Shown here piece after piece: positions 10,919 through 20,783 of a stretch of DNA of 64,000 nt. Under the pieces are notes generated by a model, which had not been told where the DNA came from, made no database searches, and was given only the letters and a program-made list of their open reading frames with translations. Numbering within the stretch: position 1 is the first letter of the stretch; every line of letters begins with the position of its first letter. The stretch spans positions 62,001 to 126,000 of the forward strand of contig NW_006921543.1 in the NCBI RefSeq assembly GCF_000340215.1, written 5' to 3'. The position numbers and the translations under genes are program-made. The DNA is from Pseudocercospora fijiensis CIRAD86 (lineage: Eukaryota > Ascomycota > Dothideomycetes > Mycosphaerellales > Mycosphaerellaceae).

Positions 10919-11675
10919 CGTACCTAGTAACTATATCTTTTATAGCTAAGAACTATACTACTAGACTAACTAGCTAGAAGATAAAATAGATAGGAAATAC
11001 TAAAAATATATACCTTTAGGACACTAGATTCTCGGCACTCCTACTAGGAATTTTAGAGATAGGCTAGGATGTCCTATCTAGACGACTCTAGTTATAAGGA
11101 GATATCTATAATCGGCTATCTAGGGGAAACGGCTCGTTAGTAGGTAACGAGAATAATATCGGCTCTATAGGCAAAGAGCCTAGCTCTCTTTTAAGCTCCT
11201 CCGCCTATTAGATAGAGGCTTCCTCTACCTTAAGAGCTTATACCTCCCGATCTTCCTTTATACGTAGCGACTTACGTAAGCGGCGGACCTTTACGCGGTA
11301 CTCGAAGAGTCTCCGCGTAAGAAGGTCCTCCTCCTCTTCGGCCGCTTTAAGATCTTTAGCTATCTTTAGGCGCGCCTTCTAGATTTTTTTATACTCTATA
11401 TAAGTAACTTGTATATTATAGGACTAGCCGTATAGGGCGCACTCGGAGTAGCGACCGGAACGAAGATCGACCTTATAGGATTTACCGGCCTATTCGTAAT
11501 AAAAGTAGCGGATCGGTATTTCGAGATAGTCGGCGAGGATATTATTTACGATATTTTCCTTACGCTAGCGAGAAAACAAGTCCTTCGATAACTTTAGTAT
11601 AATAAAGAAGTTAGAATTAGAAAGTTCCGGACTAAGGGACTATTCCGCTTAAAGAGAGGGATAGTATTACGGATA
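10919..11675 (-). pseudogene. Antisense coiled-coil reading frame in C1 3' region
   Basis: On the minus strand, about 11500 down to 11150, a readable segment includes SGRYSECALYG, then AKDLKAAEEEEDLL-RRLFEYRVKVRRLRKSLR and a less charged tail. It resembles the C-terminus of small Cys-containing coiled-coil proteins common near fungal Gypsy 3' ends. I cannot name the family. It is antisense to C1 pol and lies between pol and the 3' LTR, so it could be an antisense accessory gene or captured sequence. RIP stops are present. Confidence 0.4.
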
Positions 11676-12010
11676 TAATTAGTTAGAGTCCTTATATAAT
11701 CTTAGAGCGACGCTAAGACTAGCGGGCTAAGCTGTCGCTCTATCTTACTAGGAGCGATAGAAGCGGTCGAGAGCGATAGCGTCGCTTACGTCGCTTACGA
11801 CTATAGATAAGATGTCTCCTTTGTATTTAGGAACGCCGGGATACCCTTATAGCTCGAGGCGTTTAACTTATATTACCTACTTATTAATTAGAATTACCTT
11901 TATACTAATTATTCTGTCTCCGCCTCCCGCTTATATTAGCCTCTCTAAAGAAGCCTCGGCTTATACGTAATAAGAAGTTACCTAACGATCTGTCGCGAGT
12001 AACCGTAATA
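11676..12010 (+). repeat. C1 3' LTR (335 bp)
   Basis: The sequence runs from TAATTAGTTAGAG (ancestral TG decayed to TA) to ACCGTAATA. It contains GAGGCGTTTAAC, whose complement TTAAACGCC is found next to the 5' LTR of C2. The 5 bp flanks GGATA and GTGCC do not match, as expected if the two ends of the element were separated. Confidence 0.85.
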
Positions 12011-12249
12011 GTGCCTTACTAGAGCTATTCCGCCTAAACAAGCCCTACGATTAGTAAGTCGAGTATATTTAGGCGCGCTTAAAGCTCTACCCGCTCTATC
12101 TAAAACTATCGTATTACAACAATCGGATACAGATCCTAGCTAAACTATATTACTATACTACCCGACTAGTATACAACCTAGACGCTACTCTTTAGGAGCG
12201 CGAATACGATAATCCTATTACCTCCTTCTACTACTCTAACGGTAGTTTA
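12011..12249 (+). other. Unassigned segment between C1 and B2
   Basis: These 239 bp between the C1 3' LTR and the B2 5' LTR belong to neither. One frame reads Tyr- and Leu-rich text with few stops (NNRIQILAKLYYYTTR), possibly a remnant of a coding sequence. I cannot identify it. Confidence 0.4.
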
Positions 12250-13594
12250 TGTTAGAGGCTATACGTAATTGGTATATAACTAGCTCGAGTAAAGCTAGGG
12301 TCTTAGTGCCTTAGGCAGGGCTTGGCGCTTAGCGTTAGGCTAACTAGCCTACCTTCCTCCTTCTCCTCCTAGTTCTCTATCGAATACTACCTGTACCTAC
12401 TACTATCCTATCTACCTGCTAATATACCCTTCTTATATAGTATTCGATCTACCCTTTAAGGGTAGTAGCTAGATAGTCCTTATTTTAAGCTTTTAGCGGT
12501 ATAGCTACGAAAACCGTTAATCTAACTATATTACGCCCGAGGCGGGATCTATACGTACTATTCTATTAGAATAACCGTACTAATTATCAAGCAAGGTCTT
12601 CTATACGGCCTATTATACTAAGTCAATCGTACTAAGCCGATATCTACTAATTCCGCTATATCCGTATCTTAGGGGCCTATAATACATTATTAGTGTTACC
12701 CCTTACAATAGCCGGCTTATTACGAAGCAACAATAACCGTGCTGCCGCTAGCAGCGCTAGCAACGATAACGCTAGTAGTATAGTACCTACCGAAGTGCCT
12801 ACTAAAGCACCTACTAAAGTGCCTCCTATTAAAGAGCCTACCGGAGAGCCTACTAAAGAAGAACCTGTAATTCTAGGTAATGATCTAGAATTGCCTGTTA
12901 ACGATATTCTCAACAATATTGTTAATCGACGATATAGCTAGCTAGCCTTTAGCCCTTAGCTAGTAGCGAGACTTTAAGAAGCTACTTAGAACAGGCTTAC
13001 TACCTTACGATAAGAACAATAGCTAAGGGATAATCTCCTCGAGATTCGACGCTTGTAGGAAGCCCTAACAACTACTGCTAAGCTAGGACTAGTAGTAGTA
13101 CCCTCTGTATAAAAGAAGGATGCTAAACTTAAGGATTGCACTATATTCGATAGCTCTAGTCGGAAGCAATACAACGACTATATTCGCGACTATAAGCTTA
13201 ACTAGCGCAACGTACTAAGAGCGCTACTAGATAACTATTCCTTAGTCGTATACGCTATGCAGTACATTAATAGCGACCTAAAACGCACTTAGGATAATCA
13301 CTTCGACTCCCTTAGTAACTAGACTACTATTTAGTAGAAAACCTATAAGACTATTATACTAGACACCCTTAGGAACCCTATACTAAGGCAACAACACGCT
13401 TAGGACTAGTACCTTCGAGCTAAACAAAAGACTAATTAATCGGCTCGCTTATTTAAAGCCTATTTAAAGACCCTCGAAGATAACCTTCCGGCTAAAACCG
13501 ATTCTGTATAGATCTCCGAAATACGCCCTAAATTAAGGTAGGAGCTTGTCCTTAAATTAGACCGCCGCCGTATATTCGAATAGGCTAATCTTAT
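12250..13594 (+). mobile_element. Ty3/Gypsy B2 fragment: 5' LTR and gag
   Basis: The 5' LTR of 188 bp (12250-12437, TGTTAGAGGC...TTCTTATA) is followed by PBS, leader and gag to about residue 300. It is interrupted by the left end of A2 at 13595. The text matches B3 20331-21660, for example the Gag segment near RRMFEQANL. The upstream 5 bp is GTTTA and no partner flank is visible in the window. Confidence 0.85.
12680..13594 (+). pseudogene. B2 gag, N-terminal two thirds
   Basis: Same layout as other B Gags: AGLLRSNNNRAAASSASN, a Thr/Pro/Lys linker, DLELPVNDIL, then a helical capsid-like region with KDAKLKDCT, FDSSSRKQYNDY and ILDTLRNPILRQQH. It is truncated by A2 before the zinc knuckle. In-frame TAGs mark RIP damage. 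Confidence 0.7.
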
Positions 13595-13604
13595 ATAGAC
13601 CCCG

Positions 13605-13680
13605 TAGTAGTTCGGGTTAGTTTAGTTTGGTTTGCTAAGCCGAAACTCTAGTTTGGTTTAGGTTGGTTTGCTAAGCAACC
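13605..13680. repeat. Subterminal repeats of A2 (right end of element)
   Basis: The motif TTGGTTTGCTAAGC occurs twice, separated by about 40 bp, with further TTTGGTTTAGG variants. The inverse is at 6090-6165 and 60265-60330. Such subterminal repeats are the usual binding sites for hAT transposases. Confidence 0.6.
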
Positions 13681-14027
13681 ACATAAGTAGCCAGTTCGAA
13701 CTATATAATTTATCGGTTTTTAAGAAGTGTACGAATGTATACGTAGCTTTAAGCAAGCCCTTTGTAAGACTTAGCAGTATAGCCGGCAGCGTAGCCGGCA
13801 TTTTTAGTCCTTAGTACTTATAGAATTTTCGAATCCTACTTAGGCTACGTAGTTGTATAAAGGTACTTATATAACCTCAAATCTATAGACAATTAGCTAA
13901 GGGTACTAACCAATCAAAAGCATATATATACATATATAAGGCATTATAGTTTAGTTCGGAAACTGCACTCCTTAGGTATGAATTTCATCCTTTCGTTTAC
14001 GGTTCAATTCCCTAACTGCTTAGTAGA

Positions 14028-14905
14028 ATGTCTTTATCTAGATCTAGGTAGAACTTATCGATTTCCTTAGAAGTCCTCCTCCTTAAGAAGTTTATACACT
14101 TTCCTACCGAACTATTCGACAATATTAAGTACTAGGATAGCTCCTCCCTCGGTATCGGTATAGTATATAAAAGAGCTATAAGGTAGCTCTATAGAACGTT
14201 CTACTAGTTACTCGCTATACTAAGGCCGAATGCTAGTTCGTTCCTTAGAACTCTTAGTTATTTAGGAGATATAAAGGGTAGGGCAGGTAGTAACTTCGTA
14301 TTATATAAGGAGGTAGAGGCTGCTATAGAAGAGGCCTTTAACCTATAGAAGATAGTGTAGTAGGGAAACCCGGCTTAGCACTTGTGTATACACTTGTACC
14401 CCCTCTCCTTGTTTTTTGTACCTTAGAACACACATATACACTATATAAGGAGGCACAGCTACGACAATACATATAGCAAGAAGGACATAGGAAATGTACC
14501 TAATCTAGCTACAATGTAGCCCTCCCTACGGCCATTCTCTTCTCCTTAATATTTATAGCGCCTCCCCTTCGAAGTATATAATGCTACGCCGACCCCTCGT
14601 AGTTACCTAAGAGACACTAAGTACTAGGCCTATAGCATACAGTTCCCTATATATGTACCTCTACCTACGACCTACCCGTCCCGCCTATAATAGTAAAAGA
14701 TATAGAGGCAGCTATAGGTCTAGGTACCTAGTTGAATTTTTAGTAGGTAGAGTATAAGGATATTTAGAGGGAGTATTAGGTAGAGTTGCGAAGGCAGGTA
14801 TATAATATACTCTAGAAAACAGGGATAGTACCTATAACTATAACTATTAGGCTCTTCAACCTTCCTTATTTTTCCCTGTTTTCTTTTTATAAAAATCTAA
14901 ACTAA
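14028..14905 (+). pseudogene. Convergent unknown gene of element A, copy A2 (split by solo LTR)
   Basis: ATG at 14028; the frame runs to 14356, is interrupted by the 338 bp insert, resumes at 14695 and ends at TAA 14903-14905. Without the insert it is exactly 540 bp (180 codons). A3 has a 537 bp version (59427-59963), so the frame was kept between copies. The predicted product is alpha-helical and charged in the second half (KEVEAAIEEAFNL, QVEYKDI), with a Leu-rich start (SLEVLLLKKFIHFPTELF). I see no signal peptide, membrane segment or known motif. It is the only cargo gene read opposite to the transposase. Confidence 0.65.
14357..14690. mobile_element. Solo-LTR-like insertion, lightly mutated
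   Basis: The corresponding sites in A1 and A3 lack this segment, so it is a true insertion. The target ATAG/ATAGT is duplicated (14352-14356 and 14690-14694). Taken as starting at 14356, it runs TGTAGTAGGG...CCTATA, compatible with TG...CA LTR ends. It contains a TATATAAGG box (about 14443) with CA-rich text, for example GAACACACATATACAC. CA and TG are far more frequent than in its surroundings, so it entered late or escaped most RIP. No coding sequence is seen. Confidence 0.7.
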
Positions 14906-14954
14906 TACAAATTAACCGGAATGTCTATCTTCTTTTAGTTCTTTAAAAAACCTA

Positions 14955-15006
14955 GCAGCGTAGCTAGTAGCGTAGCCGGTAGCGTAGCCGGTAGCGTAGC
15001 CGGCCT
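14955..15006. repeat. GCCGGC minisatellite (A2, downstream of H3)
   Basis: About five units of AGCGTAGCCGGT, the inverse of 5107-5162. It separates the converging H3 gene and the 180-codon gene. Confidence 0.8.
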
Positions 15007-15229
15007 TTTTACTCCTTAGTACTAACGGGATTTTAGGAGACTTCTATTCCGTACGGCTAATAAAGTATACTATACTATATATATATACTTAGAGAGTATT
15101 TAGAGCGCGGTATATAGCGCCGTATAATAGCGGCTTATTTCGTATATAGAAAAGCTTGTAGATAATACTACGAACATCCTTTCTACTAGAATATCTATCC
15201 TACCTAGTACCGTCTCGAATATAGATATT

Positions 15230-15875
15230 CTAGCCTTTTAGAATCTAATCGAGTGCTTTAAAATCCTTATCTATAATCGTTATACGCTTCGCGTAGATAG
15301 CTATAAGGTTAACCGCTAAAATAGTATTAGTATAGTCCGAAAAGAGGTAGAAGAGAAATATATATTCGAAGATACGAACTAGGTAGGCTTTTATAGCCTC
15401 TTAAAGGGCGCCTATCGTAGAGGCTTAAAAGCGAAGGTCCGTTCTATTATCCTAGGCAATTTCGCGAATAAGTCGTTAGAAAGGAGCTTTACGGATTAGG
15501 AGCTAAGAACTCTTCTAATACTACCGAATCTTACGGAGGGCTACGGCTAAAGAAGGATTAGTAAAAAGATAGTAAGAATGCCGGCTACGCTACCGGCTAC
15601 GCTACCGGCTACGCTGCCGGCTATAAATAGGACTTACTTCCTAGGCGCTATCGACGCTTCGTACGATTGCTACTAGTAGTAGAAGCGCTAGTTATCGTCT
15701 TGCGTAGAGCCTTGCCCGCCGTTGTCTTACGCGGAGCCTTACTCGCGACGCCCTTTCTAGTACCGGAGCTAGCGGTAGTAGTAGTAGCCCTCTTACGTTA
15801 ATATACTATACTCGTTCTACTATTTCCGGTCTTGTTACGACCCGTAGAAGCACTAGGTCCCTTCTTGCGAGGCGT
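15230..15875 (-). pseudogene. Element-borne histone H3, full-length three-exon copy A2
   Basis: Exon 1 (15638-15875) encodes a basic tail of about 80 residues with PRKKGP, TGRNKT and two units of the KAPRKTT type. Intron 1 is 15547-15637 (91 bp; GTAAGT donor, CTAAT branch, TAG acceptor) and contains GCCGGC repeats. Exon 2 (15364-15546, 183 bp) starts GTVALRKIR and carries LLIRKAPF-RLIREIA, TDLRF and EAIKAYLVRIFE. Intron 2 is 15316-15363 (48 bp; the donor now reads ATATAT, ancestral GTATAT). Exon 3 (15230-15315, 86 bp) reads AIYAKRITI, KDFKALD and a stop after ILKG. The spliced length is 507 bp, 168 codons before the stop, against about 135 for ordinary H3. The match to H3 extends over alpha-N, alpha-1, alpha-2, loop 2 and alpha-3. 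In-frame TAG/TAA codons at Gln positions show RIP. The initiator position is ACG. Confidence 0.9.
15571..15626. repeat. GCCGGC minisatellite inside H3 intron 1 (A2)
   Basis: Four units of GCCGGCTACGCT lie wholly within the 91 bp intron, between the donor and the branch point. Confidence 0.85.
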
Positions 15876-16572
15876 CGTAACTTAGTTAAGTAGACTCGCT
15901 ATTATAAAAGTCGTCGAATTAAGGAAAAAAGTACGTTACGAAGGTATACGAAGGCGCGCGCGGAGCGAGGATATTACGGAGGTAGTAGATATAGAGCGTA
16001 GAGGTATAGGTATCGATGCGAAGGTTGAATATAGCGGTAGTATCGCGGTATCGCTAGGCAATAGAGTAAGCTTCGCGCAAGCCTATATTATAGTAACGTT
16101 AGAGCAAGGAAAGAAGGTAGGTACGGCTAAAAAAGGTAGGTACGGCTAAAAAAGGCAGGTACGGGAGACTTTGAAATATAGCCGGTATATATAGCCGGCA
16201 TAGTAATAGGCGAAAGCCTCCTTTTAATAAATAGCCGGCGTAATAATAGTATCTTACTATAGTATAGATATTCTTTAGTAATACCTTTACTAGCTATAGT
16301 AATCTTATAAGTAACCTAGGCCTATTGCTAGTAAATATAAGAAATATTAGGTAGGCTATACTAAACAAGCTAGTCATTTAGTAGGAAAAGGCCTACTACC
16401 GTCTCTATATACCGGCTACGAGTGCCGGCTATCGCTCTAAATTCAACTCCGCCCTATCTCGGAGGCTAAGGTACCGAGCGGAAACCCTATAGCTTATATT
16501 TACTCGGTTATCGCAGAGCGCTTATAGGTAAGGTATTAGAAAAGAGTATAAAAAGTACGAGAAGAGTATCCT

Positions 16573-17788
16573 AGGATATAGGTCGTAAGTGAATAAGAGT
16601 AGTACGCCTAGTTATTTATATAGTACGTTACTCTATACGACTAAGAGCCTATATTATTTTATGCTTCGCTTATAAGACCTCGACTCTACTAGTATACTAT
16701 CGATCTCTTCCTCGGTCGCTAATACGCTATCTTAATTCTTCTTCGAGTTACCGGACTTAGTACGTATCTATAGCTATATAATAGCGCTACGTATTATAGA
16801 GAATTTCTCGTTAAAGTTTCTCTCTCGTAGGCTTACTATCTGCCTCGTAGTATAGAGGATTAAAGTACTAATACTAAAGAATCTCCTTATAGTTAGGATA
16901 CTAGGGCTCCTTAGGACCTTTGTATTTTAGGTCTAAATAGAGACGTATTATAAACGTTCTATCGCCCTTTCGCTTACTACCCGCTAGGTCGCGATATACG
17001 AAGAAACTAATCTAAATATAGCTCGTCTCTATAATAGCCGGGTAAATATAGAGCGCTAGGTTTCTACTTCGTACCTTAGATTTAGGGACGGCGCGGAGAT
17101 AAAATTAGAAATGTAGCTAGCACCTATAGCCGGCAAAAGGATACGAAAATAGGCCTCCTCCTAGGTTAATCTAACGACTAAATACAATTTCTAACTAATC
17201 CGCTATAAACCGACGCCGAATTTTAGCTAGAAGCTATATATCTTTATTTTAAAGAGTAACCCGCTTCGTATAGATAGTAAGGAGGTTTAAAAGCTTAAGC
17301 TCGGTTACGAGAAATGCCTCTATAGCTTCTTAAAGAGTACTAATCGCCTTAGCCGTAAATTATATACTAGACCGAAAATCTAATATAATTTCTCGGACGA
17401 GTCGCTAGAAGGGAGTCTTAAGGATTAAAAGCTCGGTCCCTCTTTTATTTTAGAAAAGCCGGATCTAGCGAAGGGTAATAGTACCTAGTTTAAAGCGCCG
17501 CTTCTTTGTCGTCGAGTCCTATCTTATTCCCTTTCTTTTAATAGAAAGATAACTTTTCTTCGCGATAGTCTTCGTCCGCTTACTCTTTTTAGCCTTCTCC
17601 TATCTACCTATAGCCTTCTTATTTTTCGGTACTATTTTCCGAGGAACCCCCTTCCTTCGTATATACTACGGAGAGCCTTACTCTTCCGATATCTCGTTCT
17701 CGCTACGGTCTCTCTATACTTAGCTTACTTTACCCTTACCCTTTAGCCTCTAAAGATATTTATCTACGCGTTTAGGCGACGAGGGCAT
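16573..17788 (-). pseudogene. Divergent histone H3-type fold with C-terminal extension, copy A2
   Basis: This is the exact counterpart of 2385-3600, with no net length change. The ATG is intact at 17788-17786. The tail is rich in Lys/Arg, the fold occupies about 17200-17505, and the C-terminal extension contains LDLKYKGP and a charged helical segment. Two copies with identical coordinates and the same frame support a once-functional gene rather than a chance match. RIP stops throughout. Confidence 0.75.
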
Positions 17789-20527
17789 ATCGGTAGGACC
17801 TAGAAAATTAATAAGTATATAATCGTAAGGAGACATTAATACTTCTTACCTTCTAGAATAAATAGTCTTCTATTAAACCGCCTTATTAGGTTATCGTTAG
17901 ATTCGAATAAAGGATAGTAGCTTAAGGAAGGGGAGGTAGCCGGCTTAGGAAGGCCTAAAGAGCCGAATCCTTAAGGTATATTTGTCTTTAAGAATATAGG
18001 GAAAGGGAAGAAGTAGAGGAAGAGCGAATAGAGAATTAGAAATAGTCCGTAGGTAAGCGGGGTCGGTTGCTATAGTAACTAGTCTATTTAGGTCCTAGGA
18101 ATTCGAAACACATTTCGGATATATACCGGCTATATACGCCGGCTATATTACCTTATACGTAAACGCTTCGTCTCCTTAAAGCTACTCTAAGCCTATATAC
18201 GTTTCCGCTTCTCGACCCGGTATCGCCTTCTACCTCCGCCCTCCTCTTCTTCGTTATCGCTAATTAGGGTTTCGCTTAAACTAAATTTCGTATTCTCTTC
18301 GCGCTCCTAGGTTTCTTTAATCTTAAGGTTTTCTAATTCCTCGATTAACTCCTTTAGTATAATCTTTAGTAACCTACCTTAGCGATTCTAGTAGAGGAGA
18401 TAGTATCGGAATACTATAATAGATTCGAAGGTAGTAGGCGAGTATATTCGATTAAAGCGGCCCTAGTAACGAGCGATACTAAAAGACCTCTTATAGCCTA
18501 TACCTACGCTCGGGATAGCGAGGACGTCCCGAGCGACCGACGCTATCGTTAGAAACTTAGGCTCTAGCCGCTACTATATAGCGAGAATATCGTCTCCGAA
18601 TTCGTCTAGAAGACCGGTAAGATCTAGAGATTATTAGCCCTCTTTCTAAGCCTACGGGTTTATACTTACTCGCGCGCTAATAGAGATCGAACTCTTCTTT
18701 ATTTACTTTAGTAGTTACTTCCTCTTCTACCTCTACTTCCTATCTACGAAATAGGTATAATATCGGAGCCTTCTAAACCTTCTTTTTCTTTATAGGAGCT
18801 ATATTTAGACTAGTTTCTTTCCGACGCTTATAGAACATCTTTTCTAGAATAGTCTAGTAATACTTCGGCTATACCTCGTCCGCCTTCTATTCCGGCCTCT
18901 ACTAGTATATATCCTTTTCTACCGGGTTAAGTAAGTACGTAACGCTATAGATATCCCCGAACGAGTTAAAGGTAGTACTATAATATTTATACAACTTAGT
19001 ATAGGAGGTGTCTATAGCTTTCGTTATAGCTACTTTCTAGGGAACGCTTTTCTTAGCTAGCTTAGCTACGGTTTCCTCGAGCTCGTTAAAGAGCTAGTTA
19101 TAGTACGTAAAGATAAGGTAGATCGTCGGTCCTCGGGTTCTTCTAATCGTAGTAGTAACCTTCGCGTAATGCTTACTAATATCGACGAGATACTCTACTT
19201 AGCGCTATTCGGCGGCGGTAAGGCCGAGCTACTTAATACCTTCGGAACTCTAATAGATCTCGAGAGCGGTACGTAAAGTATATCCCCTCGTAACTATATA
19301 GAAAGTCGAATCGAACTAGGTCTTAACGTCTTAGGTAAAACAGAGTAGGCGCTAAGGAGGCCGCTTTTACTATCGCTTATTCTATACGATATTCTAGGCA
19401 TCGGTTTTAGGGCGCTCGATTAGGTTCTTTTAAATAGCCTCGAATCGGTTATATCTCTATAAGCTCGAGTTCGTATATATTACTAGACGACGAAGCTAGA
19501 GAAAAAGAGTTAGAACTATACTAGGTTGCCGGCTATAGGTGCCGGCTACGGACAAAAGTTATACCTTATATAAAACGAGAGCGAGGCTCTCTACCTTATC
19601 CCGTCTTATTACTATAACGAGTTTCTCGACTTTCGACTTTACTTTATCCTTATCTAGGATCTTCTATTAGTCGTCGTTTAATAGTACAATTTTAAGCGTC
19701 TTAAAGAGGGCTCGGATCGCGATTTAAACTATATAAGCGAAGTAGGGAAACTTCTATAGGGATATAACTAGTAACGACGTCGGCTCCGATTTAATAGGGC
19801 TAGGGCTATTAATAGGCTCCTCTTTATCGTTATTATCGTACGTATTATCGTACGTATCCGGAATCGTAGCGAGCTTAATATTCGGAAGATTAAGCTAGAT
19901 TATAGACCTTATAATCTCCTCTACGTACTCGACCCTATCGATATAATTAGTAATTTTAAAGACATATACGAGTAAATTGTATATATAACGCCTTATATAA
20001 TGTTCGATTATTACTAGCGTTGTCCGTAGTAATCGAGATTAGTTTCGTTATTACGCTAACCCTATCTATTACCGTATAGACAAGCTTCGCTATATCCTTA
20101 CTAGTATAGGAACCTAGAATTTTAGGGAATCCGATTATAAGTTCCTAGAGTTTCTAATCCGAATTAATAAAGTATAGTATAATCGAGAGGAAGGAGGCTC
20201 TTATAGTCCGGCTTAACTAGCTATCGATAGTAATAGCTACTCGGCGAGTATTACGGAGGATCTCCCGAATGTCGTCTAACGTAGCCTCTTTATTCTTTTC
20301 GAATATAATACGCTAGGTTATCGCGCCGAGTGTTAGGGCCAAAGAGGCTATACGTAATTAGCATGTGACTAGGCTAAGTGAAGCTAGGGTCTTAGTGCCT
20401 TAGGCAGGGCTTAGCGCTTAGCAATAGGCTAACTTGCCTGCCTTCCTCCCTCTCCTCCTAGCTCCTTATCGAATACTACTCGTACCTACTACCACCCTAT
20501 CTACCTACTAATATACCCTTCTTACAC

Positions 20528-20537
20528 AGTATTCGAT
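20528..20537 (+). promoter_or_regulatory. Putative self-priming primer-binding site of B3
   Basis: AGTATTCGAT, one base after the 5' LTR, is the perfect complement of ATCGAATACT within the LTR (20468-20477). Tf1-type elements prime reverse transcription by folding the RNA 5' end onto such a site. The pairing is kept in B1, B2, B4 and B5. A palindrome CTACCCTTTAAGGGTAG follows at about 20539-20555. Confidence 0.5.
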
Positions 20538-20783
20538 CTACCCTTTAAGGGTAGCGGCTAGATAGTCCTTATTTTAAGCTTTTAGCGGTATAGCTACGAA
20601 CAAGACTAATTTAACTATATTGCGCCCTAAGAACGGGACCTATACGTACTATTCTATCGAAACAACCGTACTAATTATTAAGCAAGGCCTTCTATACGAC
20701 CTATTACACTAAGTCAAGTATACTAAGCCGATACCTACTAATTCCGCTACATCCGCATCTTAGGGGCTAACAATACATTATTA

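Larger units (their letters stand above)
7171..12010 (+). mobile_element. Chromodomain Ty3/Gypsy C1, 3' part with 3' LTR
   Basis: This holds the end of gag, then protease, RT, RNase H, integrase, chromodomain, a long 3' region and a 335 bp 3' LTR (11676-12010). That LTR matches the inverted copy at 61668-62002 in length and end positions. The 5' part is missing because a B element inserted at the TATTA target. The expected upstream flank is at 30669-31071, joined there to B4 instead. Confidence 0.8.

Noticed and set aside
13587..13602. 8 bp hAT target duplication at the A2 ends
   Set aside because: The left flank (AATCTTAT-like) and right flank (CTAGAAGT) do not match even when RIP changes are allowed, so I do not claim a duplication.
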